In this document: positions 57,566 through 64,000 of the stretch, in pieces
How positions within the stretch are numbered: position 1 is the first letter of the stretch
Layout: every line of letters begins with the position of its first letter
DNA from: Pseudonocardiaceae bacterium YIM PH 21723
Lineage (GTDB): Bacteria; Actinomycetota; Actinomycetes; Mycobacteriales; Pseudonocardiaceae
NCBI GenBank assembly: GCA_003600225.1
Contig: QZFT01000033.1
Span: forward strand, 1-64,000
DNA: 64,000 bases
Direction: 5' to 3'
Notes under the pieces: model-generated
Database searches by the model: none
What the model was told of the DNA's origin: nothing
The model's input: only the letters and a program-made list of their open reading frames with translations
Made by a program: the position numbers and the translations under genes

Positions 57566-58666
57566 ACGTCTGTGACACCACCGTTGTTCGACACCGCGAG
57601 CCTGCGGCTTGACGTTCCGCTCGCCGAGCACACCACCCTTCGAGTGGGTGGGCCGGCGGCGCGATTCGTCACGGCCACGCAGGCCAGCGAGCTTGTCGAT
57701 GTGGTCGCCACGACCAACCAGAGCGGCGAACCCCTGCTGGTGCTCGGCGGCGGCTCCAATCTTGTCGTAGGCGACGCCGGGTTCCCCGGCACCGTGCTGA
57801 AGGTGGCGAACCTGGGGCGCCGCATCGATCGGATCGGCGATGGCCTGGTCCAGCTCACCGTCGAAGCCGGTGAGCAGTGGGACGACGTCGTCGCCGACAC
57901 CGTCGAGCAGGGCCTCGGCGGGCTGGAGTGCCTGTCCGGCATCCCCGGTCTGGTCGGCGCCACACCCGTGCAGAACGTCGGCGCCTACGGCGTCGAGATC
58001 TCCGAGCTGCTCACCTCGGTGGACCTGCTGGACCGTGCCACGGCCAGGGTGCACCAGGTGCCGGCGGCCGAGCTCGGCCTCGCCTACCGGACCAGCGTGC
58101 TCAAGGGCACCGACTCGGCGGTCGTGCTCCGGGTGCGCTTCACCCTGCGTGGTGATGAGCGGTCGGTACCCATCCGGTACGCGGAGCTCGCGCGGACCCT
58201 CGGCGTCGACCCGCAGGCGCGGGTTCCGGCCGCCGCGGCCAGGGCCGCCGTGCTGGAACTGCGACGCGGCAAGGGCATGGTGCTGGATCCGGCCGACCAC
58301 GACACGTGGAGTGCCGGCTCCTTCTTCACCAACCCGATCATCGACAACGCCCAGCTCGAGGCTGTCCAGCTGCGCGCCGCGGAGCTGCTCGGGGCGGACG
58401 TGCCGATGCCGACCTACCCGGCCGACTCGGATCACACCAAGCTGTCGGCGGGCTGGCTCATCGAGCGGGCGGGTTTCCCCAAGGGCCACCTCGGTGCGGG
58501 TCAGCGCGCGGGTCTGTCGACCCGGCACACCCTGGCCCTGACCAACCGGGGCTCCGCCACCGCCGTGGACGTGCTCGACCTGGCCCGTGAGGTCCGAGAG
58601 GGTGTGCACGCCAGGTTCGGGGTGACGCTCAAGCCGGAGCCCGTGCTGGTCAACTGCGAGTTCTGA
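57563..58666 (+). CDS. murB: UDP-N-acetylenolpyruvoylglucosamine reductase
   Basis: About 367 residues. FAD-binding elements: TTLRVGGPAARFV, LVLGGGSNLVVGDAGFPG, and ECLSGIPGLVGATPVQNVGA. The catalytic Ser lies in SAGSFFTNPII, and the C-terminal Glu in LKPEPVLV. It reduces the enolpyruvyl group to give UDP-MurNAc for peptidoglycan. The start is TTG at 57563. Followed by a strong bidirectional terminator and, on the other strand, an SDR gene, as in mycobacteria. Confidence 0.96.
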   Translation: MTSVTPPLFDTASLRLDVPLAEHTTLRVGGPAARFVTATQASELVDVVATTNQSGEPLLVLGGGSNLVVGDAGFPGTVLKVANLGRRIDRIGDGLVQLTVEAGEQWDDVVADTVEQGLGGLECLSGIPGLVGATPVQNVGAYGVEISELLTSVDLLDRATARVHQVPAAELGLAYRTSVLKGTDSAVVLRVRFTLRGDERSVPIRYAELARTLGVDPQARVPAAAARAAVLELRRGKGMVLDPADHDTWSAGSFFTNPIIDNAQLEAVQLRAAELLGADVPMPTYPADSDHTKLSAGWLIERAGFPKGHLGAGQRAGLSTRHTLALTNRGSATAVDVLDLAREVREGVHARFGVTLKPEPVLVNCEF

Positions 58667-58667
58667 G

Positions 58668-58711
58668 GCTTCGTCGTCCTCAGGACCGGCAGCCGGTCCT
58701 GAGGACGAAGC
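58668..58711. terminator. Bidirectional terminator hairpin
   Basis: TCGTCCTCAGGACCGGC (58674-58690) and its exact complement (58692-58708) form a 17-bp stem with a one-base centre; GCT/AGC extends it past a 3-nt bulge. It lies between the convergent murB and SDR genes. No U-run; similar long perfect stems recur elsewhere in the window. Confidence 0.75.
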
Positions 58712-58738
58712 GCTCGCGGGGTGAAGCTTTCGGGTGCG

Positions 58739-59473
58739 TCAGCCTTCGCGGTGGGCTCGGGTTGCCGAGGCCTGCGCGCGGGGTTTCATGATGATCTGGT
58801 CGATGTTCACGTGCGATGGACGGGTGACCGCCCAGGCGATGGTGTCCGCCACATCGTCGGCGACCAGCGGCTGGAGGCCGCGGTAGACGGCCTCGGCCCG
58901 CTCGGTGTCCCCGCCGAACCGGTTCACCGAGAAGTCGGTCTCGACCATCCCGGGGGCGATCTCGGTGAAGCGAACCGGCTGTCCGAGGTGCTCGCCACGG
59001 AGCGTGCGGTGCAGCGCCGCCTGGGCGTGCTTCGCCGAGGTGTATCCGGACCCGTTGTCGTAGGCCTCGAAGGCCGCGACGGAGGTGACCGTCACGACGT
59101 GTCCGTCACCGGACTCGATCAGCTTCGGCAGGAACGCCTTGGTCACCCGCAGGGTGCCGAGCACGTTGGCCTCCCACATCCAGCGCCAGTCGTCCTCGAC
59201 GGCGTCCTGGACGGTGGCCAGGCCGCGTGCGCCGCCCGCGTTGTTCACCAGCACGTGCGCTACGGGGACCGAAGCCGCGAAAGCCTCCACCGAGGCCTCG
59301 TCGGTCACGTCCAGTTGCAGCGCGGTCCCGCCGATCTTGTCGGCGATCTCCTGGCAGCGGTCCAGCCGGCGAGCCCCCAGCACGACGTGGAAACCCTCCG
59401 CCGCCAGCCGCGTCGCCGTTGCCGCACCAATCCCGGCGCTGGCGCCGGTCACTACCGCTGTTCGTTGGCTCAT
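58739..59473 (-). CDS. Short-chain dehydrogenase/reductase (Rv0484c-like)
   Basis: About 244 residues, classical SDR. TGASAGIGAATA is the cofactor loop, VLVNNAGGA and the catalytic Ser (VTSVAAF), Tyr and Lys (YTSAKHA) are all present. The Arg in GARRLDRC suggests NADP(H). Substrate unknown. Position between murB and the L,D-transpeptidase follows mycobacterial order. ATG 59473. Confidence 0.9.
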   Translation of the reverse strand: MSQRTAVVTGASAGIGAATATRLAAEGFHVVLGARRLDRCQEIADKIGGTALQLDVTDEASVEAFAASVPVAHVLVNNAGGARGLATVQDAVEDDWRWMWEANVLGTLRVTKAFLPKLIESGDGHVVTVTSVAAFEAYDNGSGYTSAKHAQAALHRTLRGEHLGQPVRFTEIAPGMVETDFSVNRFGGDTERAEAVYRGLQPLVADDVADTIAWAVTRPSHVNIDQIIMKPRAQASATRAHREG

Positions 59474-59586
59474 AGTTCAAATCTTGCCCCAGCCTCCAGG
59501 ACGGCACTTCACGTAGAGTGAGCCATGCCACGGGGTTCGCGCGCATCCAATGAGGTGACCACGCGTCTCACTAAGGTGGGGAGAGG

Positions 59587-60741
59587 GTGGCTGTAGTGAG
59601 TTGGTTGAAGGTCGCGACCGTGCTGACCGGCGCGGTTCTCGTGCTGACCGGGTGCGGTGGTGCGGAATCGGGCACGGCGACCGCGGGCGACCCGGTCGCC
59701 AAGATCGATTACCTGCCCAAGGACGGCGCGAAGGATGCGAATCCGGCGACACCGGTCCGGCTGACGGTCAGTAATGGAACCTTGGACGAGGTCACGTTAC
59801 GTAATGCCGACGGCAAGCTGATCAAGGGCAACATCGGGGTCGACAAGCGCACCTGGAACGCCGGGGAGCCGCTGGGCTTCGATCGCACCTACACCTGGGC
59901 GGGCAAGGCCACCGGCACCGACGGCAAGGCCGTCGAGGTCAAGGGAAGCTTCACGACGCTCAAGCCCGCTCGGACGCTGCGTGCCACGATCAACCCGATC
60001 GACAACGCCGTGGTCGGTGTCGGGATGCCGATCAAGGTCCAGTTCGACCAGGACGTGCCCAACCGTGAGGCCGTGGAGCGCAAGCTCGAGGTCAACACGT
60101 CGGTCAACGTGCCCGGCTCCTGGGCCTGGGTGAACGGCCGCGAGGTGCACTGGCGACCGCAGAAGTACTGGCCGGAGAACACCAAGGTCAAGGCCATCGC
60201 GCACCTGTACGGCATGGACTACGGCGACGGCACGTTCGGCGCCGCCGACCTGGAGACCGAGTTCACCATCGGGCGCAACCAGGTCGTCGTGGCCAACACC
60301 GCGAGCCACAAGATCGACATCATGCGCAACGGGCAGGTGTTCGCCAGCTACAAGGCCAGCTACGGCCAGGACGCGAATCCCGACCTGAACACGCCCAACG
60401 GCACCTACATCGTGATGCAGAAGTTCGACCAGTGGAGCTTCGACAACCCGCAGTACGGCTACACGAACGTGCTGAAGACGTGGGCGGTCCGCTTCTCGAA
60501 CCACGGCGAGTTCATCCACGAGAACAACGACAACGCCGGGAACATCAACGCCGGCGTCAATTCCAGCCATGGCTGCATCAACCTGCTGGGGGCTGATGCC
60601 AAGGCCTACTACGACACCGCGATCGTCGGCGATCCGGTTGAGGTCACTGGGGCTTCCTTCACCATGCCTGCCAAGTACGACACCTTCGACTGGCAGATTC
60701 CCTGGGAGCAGTGGCAGACGATGTCCGCCATCAAGAAGTAG
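59587..60741 (+). CDS. L,D-transpeptidase lipoprotein (LprQ/LdtMt-like)
   Basis: About 384 residues. The lipobox VLTGC (Cys23) anchors it outside. Two Ig-like domains (about 40-145, 150-245) precede the YkuD catalytic domain, with [13 protein letters not shown] and the active-site SSHGCINL (Cys330). It forms 3-3 cross-links in peptidoglycan. The mycobacterial counterpart in this position is Rv0483 (LprQ). GTG start; overlapping no neighbour. The murB-Ldt neighbourhood links cell-wall precursors with cross-linking. Confidence 0.93.
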   Translation: MAVVSWLKVATVLTGAVLVLTGCGGAESGTATAGDPVAKIDYLPKDGAKDANPATPVRLTVSNGTLDEVTLRNADGKLIKGNIGVDKRTWNAGEPLGFDRTYTWAGKATGTDGKAVEVKGSFTTLKPARTLRATINPIDNAVVGVGMPIKVQFDQDVPNREAVERKLEVNTSVNVPGSWAWVNGREVHWRPQKYWPENTKVKAIAHLYGMDYGDGTFGAADLETEFTIGRNQVVVANTASHKIDIMRNGQVFASYKASYGQDANPDLNTPNGTYIVMQKFDQWSFDNPQYGYTNVLKTWAVRFSNHGEFIHENNDNAGNINAGVNSSHGCINLLGADAKAYYDTAIVGDPVEVTGASFTMPAKYDTFDWQIPWEQWQTMSAIKK

Positions 60742-60770
60742 GCCGTTCCGGGAAGTTCTGCGCGGCGTTG

Positions 60771-62123
60771 ATGGTTGTTATGGGGGATGTTCTGCGCCTA
60801 CCGGACGGACACCGTATGCCTTCGCCGAAACATCGGTTCGCTCTACCTCCGCGACGGGTCGCGCTGTTGTCCCTGCACACATCGCCGCTGGAACAACCGG
60901 GTACCGGTGACGCCGGCGGGATGAACGTCTACGTGGTGCAGACCGCCGTCCGGATGGCCCGCCGGGGTACCGAGGTGGAGATCTTCACCCGGGCCACGTC
61001 CTCCGACTTACCGCCGGTCGTCGAACTGGCCCCGGGGGTCACCGTGCGCCATGTGGTGGCCGGGCCGTTCGAGGGCCTGAACAAGGACGAGTTACCCGCT
61101 CAGCTGTGCACCTTCGCCGCCGGCGTGCTGCGGGCCGAGGCCCGGCAGGAGCCAGGGCACTACGGCATCGTGCACTCGCATTACTGGCTGTCCGGGCAGG
61201 TGGGGCGGATGGTCAAACAGCGCCTCGGGGTGCCGCTGGTGCACAGCGCGCACACGCTGGCGAAGGTGAAGAACCTCGCGTTGGCCGCCGGCGACACCCC
61301 GGAGCCGCAGGTCCGGGTGTCCGGCGAGGAGCAGTTGGTCGCCGAGGCCGACCGCCTGATCGCCAATACCGAAGCCGAAGCCGGTGAGCTTCGTGCGTTG
61401 TACGACGCGTCCGCCGACCGGGTGCTGACCATTTCCCCCGGCGTCGACCTGGACACCTTCACCCCGGGCGACCGTGAGGCCGCGCGCGCTTCACTGGGCC
61501 TCGCCACGGATCAGGTGGTGCTCGCCTTCGTCGGACGCATCCAGCCCTTGAAGGCGCCGGACGTGCTGCTGCGGGCCGTGGCCGAGCTGCTGAGCCTGCG
61601 CCCGGAGCTGCGCAGCAGGCTGGTAACCCTGATCGTCGGTGGCCCCTCCGGATCCGGGCTGGAACAGCCTGAAGCTTTGCAGAAGCTCGCCGGGGAGCTG
61701 GGTATCGCCGACGTGGTGCGGTTCCTGCCGCCGCAGGCGGGTCCCCGGCTCGCCGACATCTACCGGGCGGCGGACGTCGTCGCGGTTCCCAGTCACAACG
61801 AGTCCTTCGGGCTGGTCGCCCTGGAGGCGCAGGCCTGCGGGACCCCGGTGGTCGCCGCGGCGGTCGGTGGGCTGCCGGTGGCGGTCGCGGACGGGCGCTC
61901 CGGGCTGTTGGTGCCCGGCCATCGGGCCGGTGACTGGGCCAGGGCACTCGCCGAGGTCGCGATCGAGGACCGCCCCCGGTACGCGGTGAACGCGGCCGGA
62001 CACGCGCGCCGCTTCTCCTGGGATCGCACGACGGACGCGCTGCTGACCGCCTATGGTCAGGTTGCCTCGGCGATCAGGGCACCTCGCGGTGCGACATGTG
62101 TGGAACGGGAGTACGCGATATGA
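60771..62123 (+). CDS. mshA: D-inositol-3-phosphate glycosyltransferase (mycothiol synthesis)
   Basis: About 450 residues, GT4. Near the N-terminus [20 protein letters not shown] (family signature), [20 protein letters not shown] in the donor domain, and the donor motif [20 protein letters not shown] with the E(x7)E pair. It makes the first mycothiol intermediate, GlcNAc-inositol phosphate, from UDP-GlcNAc and inositol-3-phosphate. The start is uncertain: ATG 60771, 60780 or 60816 are possible, none with a strong SD. Its stop overlaps the YbjN gene (ATGA). Confidence 0.94.
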   Translation: MVVMGDVLRLPDGHRMPSPKHRFALPPRRVALLSLHTSPLEQPGTGDAGGMNVYVVQTAVRMARRGTEVEIFTRATSSDLPPVVELAPGVTVRHVVAGPFEGLNKDELPAQLCTFAAGVLRAEARQEPGHYGIVHSHYWLSGQVGRMVKQRLGVPLVHSAHTLAKVKNLALAAGDTPEPQVRVSGEEQLVAEADRLIANTEAEAGELRALYDASADRVLTISPGVDLDTFTPGDREAARASLGLATDQVVLAFVGRIQPLKAPDVLLRAVAELLSLRPELRSRLVTLIVGGPSGSGLEQPEALQKLAGELGIADVVRFLPPQAGPRLADIYRAADVVAVPSHNESFGLVALEAQACGTPVVAAAVGGLPVAVADGRSGLLVPGHRAGDWARALAEVAIEDRPRYAVNAAGHARRFSWDRTTDALLTAYGQVASAIRAPRGATCVEREYAI

Positions 62124-62650
62124 CGGATCCGGTGACGGCGCTCGATGACCTCATCATCGCCACGCTCACCGACCGGGAGCTGACCTTCGACCAGAAGGGC
62201 CCGGGCAAGTTCTTCGTCACGCTGCCCGGGACGAAGAAGCTGCAGACCAACTGCTGGCTGATCGTCGGCAGGCAGGGCCTGGTGGTGGAGGCGTTCGTCT
62301 GCCGGCGGCCGGATGAAGCTCACGAAGGCGTCTATCGCTTCCTGCTGCGCCGCAACTCCCGGCTGTACGGGGTGCACTACACCGTGGACCGGGTCGGCGA
62401 CATCTACCTCATCGGCAGGCTCGCCCCGGAGTCGGTGACCGAGGACGAGCTGGACCGGGTGCTCGGCCAGGTGACCGAGGCCGCGGACGGTGACTTCAAC
62501 ACGCTGCTGGAGATCGGCTTCGCCACTGCCATCAAACGGGAGTGGGAGTGGCGGATCAGCCGGGGCGAGTCCACGGCCAATCTGCAGGCCTTCAAGCACC
62601 TCGCGGAGCCCGGGCGGAGTGAAGCCGGCTTCGGCTCAGAGGAATCGTGA
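62120..62650 (+). CDS. YbjN-domain protein (Rv0487-like)
   Basis: About 176 residues, beta-alpha fold of type III secretion chaperone-like YbjN proteins: [40 protein letters not shown] and YLIGRL. In mycobacteria the same gene follows mshA. ATG 62120 overlaps the mshA stop by 4 bp. Function in actinobacteria unknown. Confidence 0.88.
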   Translation: MTDPVTALDDLIIATLTDRELTFDQKGPGKFFVTLPGTKKLQTNCWLIVGRQGLVVEAFVCRRPDEAHEGVYRFLLRRNSRLYGVHYTVDRVGDIYLIGRLAPESVTEDELDRVLGQVTEAADGDFNTLLEIGFATAIKREWEWRISRGESTANLQAFKHLAEPGRSEAGFGSEES

Positions 62651-62721
62651 CCGGCGGCTGACAACCGAACAGGGGTACCGCGCCGTCAACACGGTAGTCC
62701 GTACCCGCTGGGGAGGTTGCC

Positions 62722-63558
62722 GTGAAGCTTCGAATGGCGTGCCTGTTCGCCATCGCCCTACTTGGCCTGGCCGGTTGCACCGGTGACAACGCCGGCTCGC
62801 AGAGCGCGCCGGCCATCGGGCGGGCCGCTGATCCCTATCAAGCGACCCCGCACCAGGCGACGTCCGACGGGAAACCGGAGTCCGCGCCGGCTGATGCCGA
62901 TCGCAAGTTGATCCGCACGGCCCGGCTGGAGCTGCAGACCGGTGACGTCGGCAAAGCTTCAGCGCGGGTGCGGTCGGTGGCCGGTGAGTTCGCCGGGCTG
63001 GTGTCGCAGGAGAACGTCCAGCAGCAACGCGCCGATCTCACGGTGCGGGTGCCTGCGGCGAAGCTTTCCGCGGCGCTCGACCGGCTGGCCGAGGCCGGCG
63101 AGGTGCGACAACGCGAGCTTCAGGCGCAGGACGTGACCGACCAGGTCATCGATCTGGAGGCCAGGCTCGCCACCCAGCGGGCCAGCGTGGACCGGGTGCG
63201 GGCGCTGCTCGACCGGGCGGGTTCGATCAGCGAGATCGTGTCGGTGGAGGCCGAGCTGACCAAGCGGCAGGCCGACCTGGAGTCGATGGAACGGCGCTCG
63301 GCCGCTCTCAAGGACCAGGTGGAGCTGGCCACCATCACCGTGGCGCTGGAGACCGGGACGTCGACCGTCTCCGACTCCTCCGGCTTCCTGTCCGGCCTGG
63401 GTGCGGGCTGGCACGCGTTGCTGATCTCGCTGCGGGTGCTGCTGCTCGCGCTCGGCGCGGCGCTGCCCTTCCTGATCCCGGTGGCCGTCCTGCTCGTGGT
63501 GTACCGCTACTGGGGACGGCGCAACCGCCCACAACAGGGTGAGTCCGCACCGGAGTGA
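62722..63558 (+). CDS. DUF4349 lipoprotein
   Basis: About 278 residues. Lipobox GLAGC (Cys19), then a disordered segment to about 55, the DUF4349 domain (IRTARLELQTGDVGKASARV, AGEFAGLVSQENVQ), a coiled coil (about 150-200) and a C-terminal membrane helix (LISLRVLLLALGAALPFLIP) with a short basic tail. Such proteins are tethered at both ends at the membrane. GTG 62722 follows GGGAGG at 5 bases. Function unknown. Confidence 0.88.
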   Translation: MKLRMACLFAIALLGLAGCTGDNAGSQSAPAIGRAADPYQATPHQATSDGKPESAPADADRKLIRTARLELQTGDVGKASARVRSVAGEFAGLVSQENVQQQRADLTVRVPAAKLSAALDRLAEAGEVRQRELQAQDVTDQVIDLEARLATQRASVDRVRALLDRAGSISEIVSVEAELTKRQADLESMERRSAALKDQVELATITVALETGTSTVSDSSGFLSGLGAGWHALLISLRVLLLALGAALPFLIPVAVLLVVYRYWGRRNRPQQGESAPE

Positions 63559-63567
63559 CGAGGCTGG

Positions 63568-63614
63568 GTGGGGTGGCCGGGAGAGAGGAACCAGGGAAGA
63601 CACGGCCACCCCAC
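63568..63614 (+). terminator. Hairpin after the DUF4349 gene
   Basis: GTGGGGTGGCC (63568-63578) pairs with GGCCACCCCAC (63604-63614) over a 25-nt purine-rich loop. It begins 10 bp after the stop. The rest of 63615-63884 shows no gene; it must hold the promoter of the ligase gene at 63885. Confidence 0.65.
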
Positions 63615-63884
63615 ACCGTGGGCCCGCGGAGGGGAGGGGCGCCCCAGTGCGGGTCGCGACCCGAGGGGTTCGGCCGCGGTGGCTTCACCGGAACCTGGTA
63701 GTGCGTGGGAGCAGTCCCGGGGAAGCGTTTTCAACATGGCAGAGGTGGAGCGGCGTCCACAAGGCGCAAACGCTGGGCCGAACGTGTGGCAGAGAGTCAC
63801 GACCCGAACACGCTGCTGATAGGAGCATTTCGCTGAACTATTCAGTAGCGTGATGGCCACCACGAATCCAGCCCGGAGGCGCCA

Positions 63885-64000
63885 ATGATCTTCCGCAGCC
63901 CATTTCCGGATGTAACCGTCCCCGACGTGTCGGTGCCGGAGTACCTGTTCGGCGACCTGGGTGATCGAGCGGAGCGACCTGCGCTGATCGACGGCTTGAA
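63885..64000 (+). CDS. 4-coumarate-CoA ligase-like / AMP-dependent synthetase (partial, 5' end)
   Basis: The first 38 codons run to the window end. The opening IFRSPFPDVTVPDVSVPEYL, then LFGDLGDRAERPALIDG is the typical N-terminus of 4CL-type acyl-CoA ligases. ATG 63885 follows GGAGG at 8 bases. The complete enzyme would be about 520 residues and adenylate an aromatic or fatty acid before CoA transfer. Confidence 0.8.
   Translation, partial: MIFRSPFPDVTVPDVSVPEYLFGDLGDRAERPALIDGL

Overview
The window comes from a high-GC Gram-positive actinomycete. Evidence for this is the GC-rich codon use, a mycothiol gene (mshA), an HbhA homologue, and a right-hand block whose gene order matches the mycobacterial Rv0474-Rv0487 neighbourhood (XRE regulator, hbhA, DUF2516 protein; then DUF2505 protein, murB, lipoprotein L,D-transpeptidase, SDR, mshA, YbjN). 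Together with the large Wzx/Wzy polysaccharide locus this suggests a Pseudonocardiales-type organism; the family assignment is inference.

Layout. 1-780: a palindrome plus dispersed repeat, tRNA-Asp and tRNA-Phe with terminators, and a 46-bp tandem repeat. 828-3355: a polar amino-acid ABC importer operon (minus). 3503-6194: a DUF1508 protein, then an XRE regulator / ImmA-type metallopeptidase / MAB_1171c-like membrane protein triad. 6120-8972: an amidohydrolase and a LysG-LysE type exporter pair. 8969-10520: a three-gene operon of unknown function. 10522-12309: repeats, an alditol-oxidase-like flavoenzyme and a SARP regulator remnant. 12645-17662: secreted and membrane proteins and an O-methyltransferase.

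18888-37135 is a Wzx/Wzy-dependent exopolysaccharide locus. It holds an initiating glycosyl-1-phosphate transferase, a cassette for an unusual (probably C-methylated) sugar (methyltransferase, nucleotidyltransferase, PIG-L deacetylase, epimerase), an RmlC-like epimerase, five glycosyltransferase domains (one fused to a methyltransferase-like domain), a Wzz-like protein, a Wzy-like polymerase, a Wzx flippase and a GH6 glycanase lipoprotein. Two paralogous secreted beta-trefoil-like proteins sit inside it.

37139-46420 holds a TetR pair, a secreted peptidase-like hydrolase, a class III aminotransferase, a proline-rich exported protein and an ECF sigma / small protein / CHAT protease module. 46428-51534 holds a DUF222-HNH protein, an aminotransferase, a DUF445 protein and a PCMT-like methyltransferase. 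51749-63885 is the core block (HbhA, LOG protein, PurU, MurB, L,D-transpeptidase, MshA, YbjN), and the window ends inside a 4-coumarate-CoA-ligase-like gene.

The most unusual signals are: (i) a G-rich repeat family lying just after gene 3' ends, occurring as convergent pairs around a long palindrome whose stem differs between loci; (ii) the XRE/ImmA/membrane triad; (iii) the ECF-CHAT module with a palindromic site shared with the divergent gene; and (iv) the methyltransferase-glycosyltransferase fusion with a strong internal start.
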